The notes under the pieces: generated by a model
Databases searched by the model: none
Told to the model about the DNA's origin: nothing
Seen by the model: the letters and a program-made list of their open reading frames with translations, nothing else
Translations under genes and position numbers: made by a program
Part shown: one piece after another, positions 8,918 through 18,588 of the stretch
Layout: every line of letters begins with the position of its first letter
How positions within the stretch are numbered: the first letter of the stretch is position 1
Assembly (NCBI GenBank): GCA_017937385.1
Contig: JAGBDR010000005.1
Span: 1-64,000 of the forward strand
Source of the DNA: Parabacteroides sp.
Lineage (GTDB): Bacteria; Bacteroidota; Bacteroidia; Bacteroidales; Tannerellaceae
Length of the DNA stretch: 64,000 nt
Direction: 5' to 3'

Positions 8918-9736
8918 TTACTTGATGTTCTTTTGTTTCGTAAAGAAATTTCTAAAAAACAGGACTTGATATTCGATAGAATTTCTCCAATAATCTCGGT
9001 TGTGTGAGCCGGGACGAACAATGAAATCATGGTTGATCTTGTATTTCAGAAGTTTTTTGTGGAAATCGTTGTTTACTTCGAAGAAGAAATCATCGTATCC
9101 ACAGTCGATGATGATGGCCAGATCATTGTTTTTCAGACGATCTATTTGATTGATGGCCGTATGTTGCTCCCATCGGTCCTGATTCTCGGATTCTTTCCCC
9201 AAAAGCGTGTGCATTCCCCAGTTGTTAGGGAAAGGGCGGATGTCTACGCCACCACTGGTACTACCGGCTGCGCCGAAGACGTTTTTGTGGCGGAAAGATA
9301 GCCAGATGGCTCCGTGTCCTCCCATGCTTAAGCCGGTAATGGCTCGTCCGCTCCGGTCCGGAATGGTGGGATAGTTGGAATCGATATGGGTGATCAGTTC
9401 TTGGGAAACAAATGTTTCGTAACGTGAGGATGAATCGACCGGACTATCCCAATACCAACTGTTTGAGGCATCAGGACAAACGAAGATCAGGTCATTCCGG
9501 TCTGCGATTTCTTTCAACTCCGGCTTCATGTCAAGCCAATATTTGGCATTACCTCCATGTCCGTGTAATAGATAGATAACGGGTTTGGGAGAAGATTCCT
9601 TTTGTTCGGGTGAGATAACGACAACTTGTATGTTTTTCTTCATTGTCTTGCTATAGACAGAAATGGAATCGACTGTCGCTCCTTTTACCGGTAAGGTGAA
9701 AAGCAAGGCTGCTAAAAATGATAAGTAGTACTTCAT
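8918..9736 (-). CDS. Secreted esterase, alpha/beta-hydrolase of the esterase D / feruloyl-esterase type
   Basis: ATG at 9736 gives 272 residues with a clear signal peptide (MKYYLSFLAALLFTLPVKGA). An upstream in-frame ATG at 9793 would put 19 hydrophilic residues before that signal, so it was not chosen. The nucleophile elbow is GLSMGGHG, with Ser137. The oxyanion region is LLHGHGGN, and the probable catalytic His is in RPGSHNRDYW. This is the putative esterase family PF00756, which often removes acyl groups from glycans. It is co-directional with the ADP-ribosylglycohydrolase-like and AraC genes. Confidence 0.88.
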   Translation of the reverse strand: MKYYLSFLAALLFTLPVKGATVDSISVYSKTMKKNIQVVVISPEQKESSPKPVIYLLHGHGGNAKYWLDMKPELKEIADRNDLIFVCPDASNSWYWDSPVDSSSRYETFVSQELITHIDSNYPTIPDRSGRAITGLSMGGHGAIWLSFRHKNVFGAAGSTSGGVDIRPFPNNWGMHTLLGKESENQDRWEQHTAINQIDRLKNNDLAIIIDCGYDDFFFEVNNDFHKKLLKYKINHDFIVRPGSHNRDYWRNSIEYQVLFFRNFFTKQKNIK

Positions 9737-9841
9737 GTCTCTTGATTGATATGTGGATTTGTTTATTTTTTTATGAAGGAAACCGGCTGACATCCTTTTG
9801 TATTGGATATTCCGGATGTTGGCCGGGATTCTTGAGATTTG

Positions 9842-11386
9842 TTATTGATGCATAACCGGGAGCGGACCGTCAGAATAGATGAGGGCATCACTGAAATGAA
9901 TTTCTGTTTTCGGATCCGGATTTATCCATTTGAAAGTGACGCAATGTTTACTTTTAGGAAGTTGGTATTTCCAAAAAAGGTCAACACGATGGTTCTTACC
10001 GATAGGAAGATTCGCTTTTTCGATCATTTTTCCATCGATATACATTTCGACTTGAGCTACATGATCCTTTTCGCCTCGGAGATAACCGGTGAATACGATA
10101 CCAGTACCTTCAAATTCAAATTTTTCAATATCAGGCAAGTCTTTTTTTATGTCTTGGCGTCCGATCGGAAACAGCCCCTCGAATCCTTGTTCCAAACGGA
10201 CCGGAACGGGAGTTTGACAAGCGATTGTGATTTCATCGTTGCCTATGTTACCGCCGTTGAGCTCGATCATTTGCAAGGCATGTTTGAAGGAGGTCTGATA
10301 GGTTCGGTTTAAAGACATATCGGTATAGGCAAAGTTGATATCTTCAACTTCCCGCAAATTTTTCATCCAATATTCGGGTATCCGGCTGTATCCTTGTATG
10401 GTAGCCAAGATCCCGGCAGCAGATGCGGGGTTGCAGTCTGAATCTTGTCCGCAACGTGTTGAAATGTCCATTGTTTTATAAAAATCCCCTTGTCCGTATA
10501 GTAATCCCATAATGACATAGGCGCAATTGATGACCGCATCGATGTTATAAGGGCGTAAAGTCCCTTCCGGACAACCGATATCCTGATTCCATTTTTTCTC
10601 GCATTCCGCCCAGGTCTGTTTCCAGTCGTCCGGATATTGTTCGTGCCAACGGATTACATCGCTCATACATTTGTAGAAACGGCTATCTTCCGGAATCGTC
10701 TTCAATGCTTCTCTGACAACCATGTTGATATCATCGGAGATGAAAGCCAGTGAATACATGGCCCCGATATAGACACCTCCATACCATCCGTCACCGTAAT
10801 TCATGATATGTCCGATCTTATCTGATATCTCACATGACGTATTGGGCATACCCGGTGTCATTAAACCGGCAAAATCAGCTTCGATTTGGTAATCGATGTC
10901 ATCGGCATGTGGATTGTTCAGCCAGTGTCCGGATTCAGGAGGCATTATCCCGTTTATGATATTGTAGCGAGCCGCTTGATTGGCGTGCCAAAGCCCGTAA
11001 TCGGCATTGGCAAATGCGTATGCGAAAGAATCAATCGGTGCATTCATTCCCAAACGTTCGAATACCTCAACAAAAGTCAGGTCCATGTAAATGTCATCGA
11101 ACAATCCGGGGAAATGGTCGAAATAGTTTTTGATACATCCGTCATGATAAGTGATCGGAACGTAGTCTTGGATCATGGCACTTCGATAGCGGAATTCAGT
11201 TGGACCACCATAGGCAACCCCGATGGTTTGTCCTGCCCAACCACCTTTGATCTTGTCTAATAGTGTTTCTTTACTGATCGTTATGGTTTGGGGAATACTT
11301 GCCGTTTCTTTAGTCGGCTGTCGGGAGCAAGAAAGTATTCCTGTCGCCAAACTGATTACGAAAAGTGGTAGAACTTTGTGTTTCAT
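9842..11386 (-). CDS. ADP-ribosylglycohydrolase-family lipoprotein
   Basis: A protein of 514 residues with a lipoprotein signal ending in GILSC (Cys20), so probably anchored in the outer membrane or facing the periplasm. The ADP-ribosylglycohydrolase fold (PF03747) is shown by KGGWAGQTIGVAYGGPTEF (about 47-65), a DDIYMDLTF metal motif (about 97-105) and CGQDSDCNPASAAGIL further on. The last 120 residues form a beta-rich extension (KHCVTFKWINPDPKTEIHF) not found in the cytoplasmic enzymes. An exported location argues against a role in reversing intracellular ADP-ribosylation. A glycosidic substrate from the diet or host is more likely. It is probably transcribed with the downstream esterase. 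Confidence 0.85.
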   Translation of the reverse strand: MKHKVLPLFVISLATGILSCSRQPTKETASIPQTITISKETLLDKIKGGWAGQTIGVAYGGPTEFRYRSAMIQDYVPITYHDGCIKNYFDHFPGLFDDIYMDLTFVEVFERLGMNAPIDSFAYAFANADYGLWHANQAARYNIINGIMPPESGHWLNNPHADDIDYQIEADFAGLMTPGMPNTSCEISDKIGHIMNYGDGWYGGVYIGAMYSLAFISDDINMVVREALKTIPEDSRFYKCMSDVIRWHEQYPDDWKQTWAECEKKWNQDIGCPEGTLRPYNIDAVINCAYVIMGLLYGQGDFYKTMDISTRCGQDSDCNPASAAGILATIQGYSRIPEYWMKNLREVEDINFAYTDMSLNRTYQTSFKHALQMIELNGGNIGNDEITIACQTPVPVRLEQGFEGLFPIGRQDIKKDLPDIEKFEFEGTGIVFTGYLRGEKDHVAQVEMYIDGKMIEKANLPIGKNHRVDLFWKYQLPKSKHCVTFKWINPDPKTEIHFSDALIYSDGPLPVMHQ

Positions 11387-11707
11387 GATAATTTATATTT
11401 TAATGATATTGTTGTCATGTAAAGACTTGACAAAAGTAATAAAAGGGTTTTTCCTTTTTTGTATGAATTTAGAATGGGAAAGATAAACTCAATATGGAAT
11501 ATAAGATTTGATTTTATTTGTAATATTCTTATTATTAAATATTTGGAAATTTGAATTTTTGCCTATAAATCATCTTTTCGATTCGCTATAATGTCAAAAA
11601 ACTAACAAATTCTATCAAAAATATAACATATAATGGATGTGGGCTTTTTAATATTGCGCTCAATTCGTATGAAAAATTTGTAGGAAAAAAGTAATGCATC
11701 AGTATTT
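11387..11707. other. Divergent intergenic region, 321 bases
   Basis: Strongly AT-rich sequence between the divergent ADP-ribosylglycohydrolase-like and metallophosphoesterase genes. It must hold both promoters. I see only near matches to the -7 element (TAATATTG near 11650) and no convincing full promoter, ORF or repeat. Confidence 0.4.
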
Positions 11708-12781
11708 ATGAAAGGTAAAATGAATCGGAGGAATTTTATAAAAGGGTCGGCTATAGGCGGATTGATTTTTACGAATGTTGTGGCAAGTGCCGCTTCCCAA
11801 GAAAAAAAGAGTTTCCCAAAAGGAGCGGATAATGCTGTACAGAGGTTCTTCTTTAATAAAGACGGCAAGTTTAAAATTTTGCAGTTGACCGATACGCACT
11901 ATGTCGCAGGAGATCCGAAATCGGTTCGTGCGTTGGATAATGTCAATCAAATGTTGGATTTGGAGAAACCGGATTTGGTTATCCATACAGGAGATGTGGT
12001 TTATGGCAAACCAGCAGAAAGATCCATACGTGAGATTCTGGAACCCATTTCTGCACGTAAAATTCCTTTTGCAGTCACATTTGGCAATCATGACGAGGAG
12101 TTTGATAGGACGCGGGCACAGATGTTGGATATTGTCAGGTCTATACCTTATAATATCAATACGAAAATAGAAGGCATACATGGAGAGACGAACGCGGTGA
12201 TAACACTGGCTTCATCGGACACAGGCAAAATTAGCCGTGTCTTTTATCTTTTTGATTCGAATGCCTATTCGAAAATAGAGGGGATAAAGGGCTATGACCA
12301 CATCCGTTTTGACCAGATCGCCTGGTATCGGCAGCAAAGTGAAGCATTTACCCGGATGAATGGAGGTGAACCGATCCCGTCGTTCGCATTTTTCCATATT
12401 CCTCTGTTGGAGCATAAAAGAGCCATGCAGGATGATGTTTATAGTGAGACATGGGGAATTAAAGGAGAGCTTGTCGCTTCGGCAAATGTCAGTTCGGGCC
12501 TGTTTGTCTCAATGAAAGAGATGAAAGATATCGATGCCATTTTTGTAGGGCATGACCATGACAATGATTGCGCGACTTTGTGGAACCGGATGTTTTTCAT
12601 CTTTGGCCGGTTCAGCGGATGCGATACGGTCTACAATGACTTGAAACCGAATGGTGCCCGTGTGATTGAATTGACGGAAGGTATGAAAAGCTTTCGTTCA
12701 TGGGTACGTGTTTATGGCGGAGAAGTAGTTCAGAATTTGCGTTATCCGGAAGATTTCATGAACCGCTTCGGAAAAAAATGA
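11708..12781 (+). CDS. Exported metallophosphoesterase (calcineurin-like)
   Basis: A protein of 357 residues. The N-terminus (NRRNFIKGSAIGG) resembles a twin-arginine export signal. The PF00149 metal-site motifs are all present: LQLTDTHY (D and H), HTGDVVYG, FGNHDEEFD, FFHIPL and GHDHDND. The enzyme should hydrolyse phosphomono- or diesters in the periplasm. An alternative start at 11720 removes four residues. It is divergent from the ADP-ribosylglycohydrolase-like gene and co-directional with SusC/SusD 500 bases below, so it may belong to the same nutrient-uptake locus. Confidence 0.9.
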   Translation: MKGKMNRRNFIKGSAIGGLIFTNVVASAASQEKKSFPKGADNAVQRFFFNKDGKFKILQLTDTHYVAGDPKSVRALDNVNQMLDLEKPDLVIHTGDVVYGKPAERSIREILEPISARKIPFAVTFGNHDEEFDRTRAQMLDIVRSIPYNINTKIEGIHGETNAVITLASSDTGKISRVFYLFDSNAYSKIEGIKGYDHIRFDQIAWYRQQSEAFTRMNGGEPIPSFAFFHIPLLEHKRAMQDDVYSETWGIKGELVASANVSSGLFVSMKEMKDIDAIFVGHDHDNDCATLWNRMFFIFGRFSGCDTVYNDLKPNGARVIELTEGMKSFRSWVRVYGGEVVQNLRYPEDFMNRFGKK

Positions 12782-12848
12782 TCATAACTCTATTGGTGAT
12801 GATCCGGTAATATGGATGTAATGGTTTTATTTTGATTTGTTTCGTTTC

Positions 12849-12940
12849 ATCCATCCACCCCGTCACCACCACCACGTAGAGACGCACGGCCGTGCGTCTC
12901 TACATCATCATCATCATCACCATTATCACCACCACCCAAT
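12849..12940. repeat. 28-base perfect palindrome inside a CAY-trinucleotide tract
   Basis: 12876-12903 is a perfect palindrome: GTAGAGACGCACGG followed by its exact complement. It interrupts a run of CAC and CAT triplets (CACCACCACCAC before; CATCATCATCATCATCACC after). A slightly degenerate copy of the palindrome occurs at 50621-50648. It lacks a T-run, so it looks like a dispersed REP-type element more than a terminator. Confidence 0.7.
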
Positions 12941-13287
12941 AACGCCCCCAACCCCCAAATTATTTATAACAAATTAATGACATATATATAGATTTGCCAA
13001 TAACAAAAACAATGGACTATACAGTCGGTTTCATCCTTTAAAATAACGGTTATAGGAGCAAAAGATACCTTGTATGGAAGATGAATAGGTTCTTGCATAT
13101 AATATTGGTGCGGTTGCCCTGGGCTTTTTAGAATGGAATTATCCTGCTCGTGGTCCTCTTCTTATGGATTTTATATAACAATATTTTGGAACTAAACAAA
13201 CTTTTATGGCAAAACTCTGTAAAAAAATATCATATTTCCATGTTGGGAGAAGGGCAGAATGGGCACTTTTGCAATAAATTTTGTTAA
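12941..13287. other. Region upstream of SusC, no gene
   Basis: About 350 bases upstream of the SusC gene. It holds no ORF with a plausible start and no complete promoter match. An unopened frame around 13090-13175 reads like coding sequence but has no start and a stop just before it, so it may be a decayed fragment. Confidence 0.4.
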
Positions 13288-16200
13288 ATGAAAACAGTGT
13301 ATAAATTTATGAGAAGTCGTATTCTGCTTTTATTCTGTTTCCTACTATGTGGGATACACGCTTTTGCCCAGATTTCGGTCTCAGGAAAAGTTGTGGATGC
13401 CGGTGGTTTAGAATTGCCGGGAGTAAATATTTCCGTGAAGGGACAGACGATTGGTACCATGACGGGTGCCGATGGTACGTTTACACTTCCTGGTGTTCCG
13501 GGAAGTAATTCTGTGTTGGTCTTTTCTTATGTCGGTTTCAAGACGCAAGAAATGACAGTTGGCAATCAAAGAACGTTTAACGTTACTTTATTGGAAGATT
13601 CTGAACAGTTGGAAGAGGTTGTTGTAGTTGGTTATGGAACGGCACGTAAGAAAGATGTGTCGGGAGCTATTTCCAATGTCCGTATGACAGAAGATTTGGC
13701 AGCATTGCCTAATCCGAATGCAATGTCAGCTTTGTCAAGTAAAGTTGCCGGTCTTCATTATTCGCCAACAAATAGTGCTGGTGGGGATAATATGGGATCA
13801 ATGAACATTCGTGGTAAAAATGCGATTCCGGCAGGTGTCGCTTCCGACAAGCAAAGCGTGAATCAGCCTTTGTTGATTGTTGATGGTGTAATTAGTTTCG
13901 GATCAATCAATGAAATTAATACGACCGATATTCAAAGTATTGACGTATTGAAAGATGCTTCTGCTGCTGCTATTTACGGTTCTCGTGCTGCGAATGGAGT
14001 AATCATTATCACTACGAAACGTGGTATTAGCGAAAAACCTGCAATTAATGTTAATACCAGTTGGAATTTTTCCGGTTGGTCTCGAATGCCTAAGATGGTG
14101 ACTGATGAAGAAAAATTCATGAGGAATCGTTTTTATGCGAAGCAAGCCGGCGGTTCAATTTCCGCAGATGCTGTTTGGTCTTCCGATTTTGATAAAGCCC
14201 AGTTGTTAACTACGGATGAGTTGGCAGCTTATACAGAAGGCGTCTATACGAATTGGATGGATGAGATATCTCGTTTAGGTTTCGGACAGAAATATGATAT
14301 TAATGTTTCTGGTCGTTCAAAAATTGTAAGTTATTATGTTTCTGGCGACTATACACGTCAAAAAGGTATTCGTAAAGGAGATGATTATGAGAAATATAAT
14401 ATTATGACTAAATTAGATATTCAGGCAAAAGAATGGTTGCAGATAGGATTAAAGGGTAACTATTTGGGAGCAAGAAGTTGGGGTGTTCCTGCCCGTATTC
14501 AAAATGCTACTTGGATGACGCCTTATTCTTTTACTCATGCTCGTCAACCGGGATATGAAGATTGGCCGAATTCAAAACCAGATGGCAATGCTGCGAGCCC
14601 GTTCTGGGGAAGTGGAGCCGGTGATTCTTACTTGTGGACGGATAACCAACAGCATAACTATAATATTAATGGTGTTGCGTATGCTCAAGTCGATTTCCCA
14701 TTTATCCCGGGTCTTTCTTATCGGATTTCTTTAAATGCACGGCGTAATACTGGAGCTCGTGATGTGTTTAATGATCCACGTATCTGGGTAAGTACGAATG
14801 ACCCGGCGCAGATGGATAATCCTGACCAATTTGGAAATAATGTAGAAGGATATTCTTATTCTCAACTCTCTTCGACATGGAACGTAGATAATATTTTCAC
14901 TTATAGCCAGGATTTTAAGAATCATCACGTAGATGCAATGGTCGGTTATACACGTGAAGCATCCAATAGTGAATTGTTGCGTACCGATTTTAAGGGCTTT
15001 TCTGTCCCGACAGTATTAGGTGTGTATAAGCAAGATTTGGCTGAGACACGTACACTGCGTCGTGAACGGACAAGTAGTTCGGCCATCGGTATATTGGCAC
15101 GTGCAGGTTATAATTATAAAAGTACTTATTATGCTAACTTTACGTTCCGTCGTGATGGCTATTCTGCATTTGCTATTAATAATAAATGGGGTAATTTTTA
15201 TGGAGCATCTGCCGCTTGGGTTCTGAGTAATGAAAATTTCTTACACGATAATACGGAAGATTGGTTGGATTATTTGAAATTACGTTTCTCATGGGGACAA
15301 AATGGTAGTCGTTCTGTCAGCCCATACGCAACTATTGGTACGGTAGGAACGACATACACTTGGTTTGGTGATACGGGTTCCGGAAGTGCTTTTGGTTTGG
15401 TTCCTTCTTCTTTACCCAACCGTTCACTGACTTGGGCTACTATTGAGAAATATAATCTGGGTATCGATTTCAATGTCTTGTCTGGACGTTTAGGTGGTTC
15501 TGTCGATGTTTATACAGGAAAAACAACCGATATGCTGATGGATCGTTCTGTGCCGTATCCGACCGGTTTCCAGACTGCTAAAGCGAATGCTGGAAAAGTT
15601 ACGAATAAAGGTGTTGAAATCACGTTGAATTCTGTCAATATAGATGGAGACGGTAAAGATAAATTCCGTTGGGAATCTAATCTGGTGTTCGATTTGAACC
15701 GTAATAAAATCAAGAGTTTGTATGGTAAGAACTATGAAGGTGTAGAAGCTGATGATGTAGCTAATGCGGTTGCGTACGGTTTTGATAGTTATTATGCCTT
15801 GATTGTCGGAAAACCGATTGGTGCTGCTTATGATTTGAAGAAATTAGGAATTTTCCAGAGCGAAGAAGAAATTAATGCTTATGTCGATAAAGATGGCAAT
15901 AAGATTATGCCGAACGCAGTTCCGGGTGATTTGAAGTTTGAAGACTATAATCATGATGGAAAGATTGATGCAAACGACCGTCAGTATTTGGGTAGTATGG
16001 ATCCTTTGTTTACTGTTAATTTTGGTAATACGTTGAGCTATAAGAATTTTTCATTGCATTTTAATTTCCGTTGGATGCAAGGTGATGATACTCATTTCTT
16101 GGGTTATAACCCGAATGCTTATAGCGTAGGAGCCAGTGGTGCTCAGTTAGATGCTGTAAATCCATGGACAGAAAATAATCATACAAATGAATATCCGCGT

Positions 16201-16485
16201 TATGGTTATGTGAATACACTGAACTATCAATATTGGACTCCTCGTTCTTTCTTGAAATTGAAAGATTTGGTATTCTCATATAATTTTGACCAGAAGTTGC
16301 TTAAACCGTATGGTATCGAAGGTCTTCGTTTATATGTTTCTGGTACCGATTTATTTACGATTACCGGATGGACAGGATTGGATCCTGAAGATGGAGGAAC
16401 GATCGCTGGAGGTTGGACATCTAGCCGTTTTGGTAGTAGTGGAACTTATCGGACATTTACGGCAGGTATTAACCTGACATTTTAA
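13288..16485 (+). CDS. SusC-like TonB-dependent outer-membrane transporter
   Basis: A protein of 1065 residues: signal peptide, N-terminal carboxypeptidase-regulatory-like domain (ISVSGKVVDAGGLELPGVNI, about 28-110), TonB box and plug start (EEVVVVGYGTARKKDVSGAI), plug motif DVLKDASAAAIYGSRAANGV, then the 22-strand barrel ending FTAGINLTF. It imports a substrate captured by its SusD partner, using TonB energy. The SusD gene follows 15 bases later. No glycanase is adjacent; neighbours are a phosphoesterase, an esterase and an ADP-ribosylglycohydrolase-like lipoprotein. The substrate is therefore uncertain. Confidence 0.96.
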   Translation: MKTVYKFMRSRILLLFCFLLCGIHAFAQISVSGKVVDAGGLELPGVNISVKGQTIGTMTGADGTFTLPGVPGSNSVLVFSYVGFKTQEMTVGNQRTFNVTLLEDSEQLEEVVVVGYGTARKKDVSGAISNVRMTEDLAALPNPNAMSALSSKVAGLHYSPTNSAGGDNMGSMNIRGKNAIPAGVASDKQSVNQPLLIVDGVISFGSINEINTTDIQSIDVLKDASAAAIYGSRAANGVIIITTKRGISEKPAINVNTSWNFSGWSRMPKMVTDEEKFMRNRFYAKQAGGSISADAVWSSDFDKAQLLTTDELAAYTEGVYTNWMDEISRLGFGQKYDINVSGRSKIVSYYVSGDYTRQKGIRKGDDYEKYNIMTKLDIQAKEWLQIGLKGNYLGARSWGVPARIQNATWMTPYSFTHARQPGYEDWPNSKPDGNAASPFWGSGAGDSYLWTDNQQHNYNINGVAYAQVDFPFIPGLSYRISLNARRNTGARDVFNDPRIWVSTNDPAQMDNPDQFGNNVEGYSYSQLSSTWNVDNIFTYSQDFKNHHVDAMVGYTREASNSELLRTDFKGFSVPTVLGVYKQDLAETRTLRRERTSSSAIGILARAGYNYKSTYYANFTFRRDGYSAFAINNKWGNFYGASAAWVLSNENFLHDNTEDWLDYLKLRFSWGQNGSRSVSPYATIGTVGTTYTWFGDTGSGSAFGLVPSSLPNRSLTWATIEKYNLGIDFNVLSGRLGGSVDVYTGKTTDMLMDRSVPYPTGFQTAKANAGKVTNKGVEITLNSVNIDGDGKDKFRWESNLVFDLNRNKIKSLYGKNYEGVEADDVANAVAYGFDSYYALIVGKPIGAAYDLKKLGIFQSEEEINAYVDKDGNKIMPNAVPGDLKFEDYNHDGKIDANDRQYLGSMDPLFTVNFGNTLSYKNFSLHFNFRWMQGDDTHFLGYNPNAYSVGASGAQLDAVNPWTENNHTNEYPRYGYVNTLNYQYWTPRSFLKLKDLVFSYNFDQKLLKPYGIEGLRLYVSGTDLFTITGWTGLDPEDGGTIAGGWTSSRFGSSGTYRTFTAGINLTF

Positions 16486-16500
16486 TGATAAAACTAAAAA

Positions 16501-18480
16501 ATGGAATTGAATATGAATTTGAAAAAATATATTTTCTCAGTTGCAATTGGTACTCTTGTTGCTACCGGGTTTACGGGATGTCTGAGTCAAGATGAATTTT
16601 TGGAGGAACATTCTTATAAATTTGATGATCAGACTTTTTATCAGTCCGAATCGGATATGGAGTTGGGGCTGAATGGTTGTTATCGTTTGATTCAGTCTTT
16701 GATGATGGGACAGACTCATGGTATTCATTCGTGGATGATTGGCGGTGTCGGTTTGGATACTTATAGCCAGACAAGTGGAAATGACCATTTTTCGAATTGG
16801 AATACATTAACTGGGGAAAGTGGATATGCTCGCCATTGGTATGATAATCTTTTCAAAATGGTCAATCGTGCCAATACCGTACTTGACATGATTGATGAGC
16901 GTTCAAACATTCAGTATTCTTCAGAAGCGAAGAAAAAAGAACTTCGTGCTGAGGCTCTCTTTTTTAGAGGTTGGGCCTATCGGGCTTTAGCAGGTATGTA
17001 TGGCAATGTCCCTATTCTGGAACATCATGCTACTGAAATTCAGAATGGTTATGTACCGAGTGATCGACAAGCTGTTTGGGAATTTTGTAAAGAGGACTTT
17101 TCGTATGCTGCTGCAAATCTTCCAAAGGCCGCATCTAAGCCCGGTAAAATTACTCGTGCCGCTGCCGATCATTATTTGGCCGAAATTAATCTTGCATTAG
17201 GTGACTTTAATGGAGCTGTGGCTGCCGCTACTCGTGTGATTGATGGCACGGATGGTGACTACCATTTGATGACAACACGCTTTGGATCTCGTGCTGGTGA
17301 AGCTACGGATCGTTATGGTAACTCTTTGGCTGCTCCGGCTGGTGCTTATTGGGATCTTTTCCGTGAAGGGGGAAATCAAAATTCAACAGATAACAAAGAA
17401 GCTATTTGGGTGTGCCAGTATAATTACGGAACCTATTCCACTGGTGGTGGTGGTAATGAATGGTGGCGTATCCAAGCGAATAATGTAGAATCGGCATGGA
17501 TGTCCGGTACGGTTCGTTTTAATACGACTAAGCGAACTTTGTCTGATGGTTCGCAGATTTATTTGTGGGGTGACAATACAGCTTGTTTCCAACCGGGTAT
17601 TGTTGGTAGTGCAGTTTCTACGGTAAGTTCAGCAGCAGGACGTTATGAAGCAAATATCGCTCGTGATTCAATGGGAGGAAATGTTCCTTATCAAGGGACG
17701 GTACTGATACCGACTTATTTTGTACGTGATCGTTTATGGGAAGCTTCGTGTAAAGATGGAAAAGTTGATTTTCGTGGTTCGGAAGTGATGATCCAACGTA
17801 ACTGGTATACTCCGGGAGGAACTCGCTGGTTGGATGAAAAAGCCGCTGCATTTGCTCGTGCCGCAGCAGCAGTCGGAACGGCGGATGAAGATGCTTATAA
17901 AATCAATGCTTCTGATACAACGGCAATTTTTCCCCGTTTATGGAAATTTTCGGATGACAAACATCCGAATGGAGATAACAAGGCGTATGATTGCGATTGG
18001 TATATGTTACGTATAGCCGAAACTTATTTGGTTCGTGCAGAAGCTTATTTGGCTTTGAATGACAAATCAAAGGCTGCAAACGATATCAATGTGCTGCGTG
18101 ATCGTGCAAATGCATCCTATTGTACAGCGGCAGATATTAATATTGATTATATATTGGATGAACGAGCTCGGGAACTTCTGGGTGAAGAAAATCGTTGGCT
18201 TACGTTGAACCGCTTGTCCGTTAACCCCAATGCACTTTCTTATATTAGCGATTGCCATCCTGTTCAAGATGAAACGACTGGAAATACAATGTACGATCGT
18301 GCTCGTAAGTATGCATTTGGTTACGAAAATTTGTCGGGTTCGAATCAACCGCGTGAATGGGATCCGGTAGAAAAGCGTTATATATCGAATTTTCATCCGT
18401 ATAATTATCAATATCCTATACCGAATCAAGTAATTCAATCAAATAGTGGTGTTAAATATCCGCAAAATACAGGTTATTGA
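16501..18480 (+). CDS. SusD/RagB-like substrate-binding lipoprotein
   Basis: Up to 659 residues. The more likely start is the ATG at 16513 (MNLKKYIFSVAIGTL), which gives a clean lipoprotein signal ending in TGFTGC. The SusD N-terminal domain is visible (YQSESDMELGLNGCYRLIQS, RAEALFFRGWAYRALAGMYG) and the C-terminal family segment includes YLVRAEAYLALNDKSKAANDINVLRDRA and DERARELLGEENRWLTLNR. It caps the SusC transporter at the cell surface and binds its substrate. A strong terminator follows at 18506-18536. Confidence 0.95.
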   Translation: MELNMNLKKYIFSVAIGTLVATGFTGCLSQDEFLEEHSYKFDDQTFYQSESDMELGLNGCYRLIQSLMMGQTHGIHSWMIGGVGLDTYSQTSGNDHFSNWNTLTGESGYARHWYDNLFKMVNRANTVLDMIDERSNIQYSSEAKKKELRAEALFFRGWAYRALAGMYGNVPILEHHATEIQNGYVPSDRQAVWEFCKEDFSYAAANLPKAASKPGKITRAAADHYLAEINLALGDFNGAVAAATRVIDGTDGDYHLMTTRFGSRAGEATDRYGNSLAAPAGAYWDLFREGGNQNSTDNKEAIWVCQYNYGTYSTGGGGNEWWRIQANNVESAWMSGTVRFNTTKRTLSDGSQIYLWGDNTACFQPGIVGSAVSTVSSAAGRYEANIARDSMGGNVPYQGTVLIPTYFVRDRLWEASCKDGKVDFRGSEVMIQRNWYTPGGTRWLDEKAAAFARAAAAVGTADEDAYKINASDTTAIFPRLWKFSDDKHPNGDNKAYDCDWYMLRIAETYLVRAEAYLALNDKSKAANDINVLRDRANASYCTAADINIDYILDERARELLGEENRWLTLNRLSVNPNALSYISDCHPVQDETTGNTMYDRARKYAFGYENLSGSNQPREWDPVEKRYISNFHPYNYQYPIPNQVIQSNSGVKYPQNTGY

Positions 18481-18505
18481 TACAACTCTCCATTTTTTCT
18501 GATAA

Positions 18506-18536
18506 AGAGAGGGCAGCCTTTGGGGCTGCCCTCTCT
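18506..18536 (+). terminator. Terminator of the SusC/SusD transcript
   Basis: AGAGAGGGCAGCC (18506-18518) pairs perfectly with GGCTGCCCTCTCT (18524-18536). The tail is only weakly T-rich, but the 13-base stem is strong and separates SusC/SusD from the next operon. Confidence 0.7.
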
Positions 18537-18588
18537 TGCCGTACAAGAATCTATCTGCGTATGTAAGACATTCGTTCCTTAAATATCA

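Noticed and set aside
9734..9793. Upstream ATG for the esterase
   Set aside because: It would place 19 polar residues before a complete signal peptide; ATG at 9736 is preferred.
12849..12940. CRISPR-like or His-tag-like repeat tract
   Set aside because: The CAC/CAT run has no spacer-repeat periodicity and is not in an open frame with a start.
13090..13175. Coding-like stretch upstream of SusC
   Set aside because: No start codon, preceded directly by a stop, and no recognisable similarity; at most a decayed fragment.
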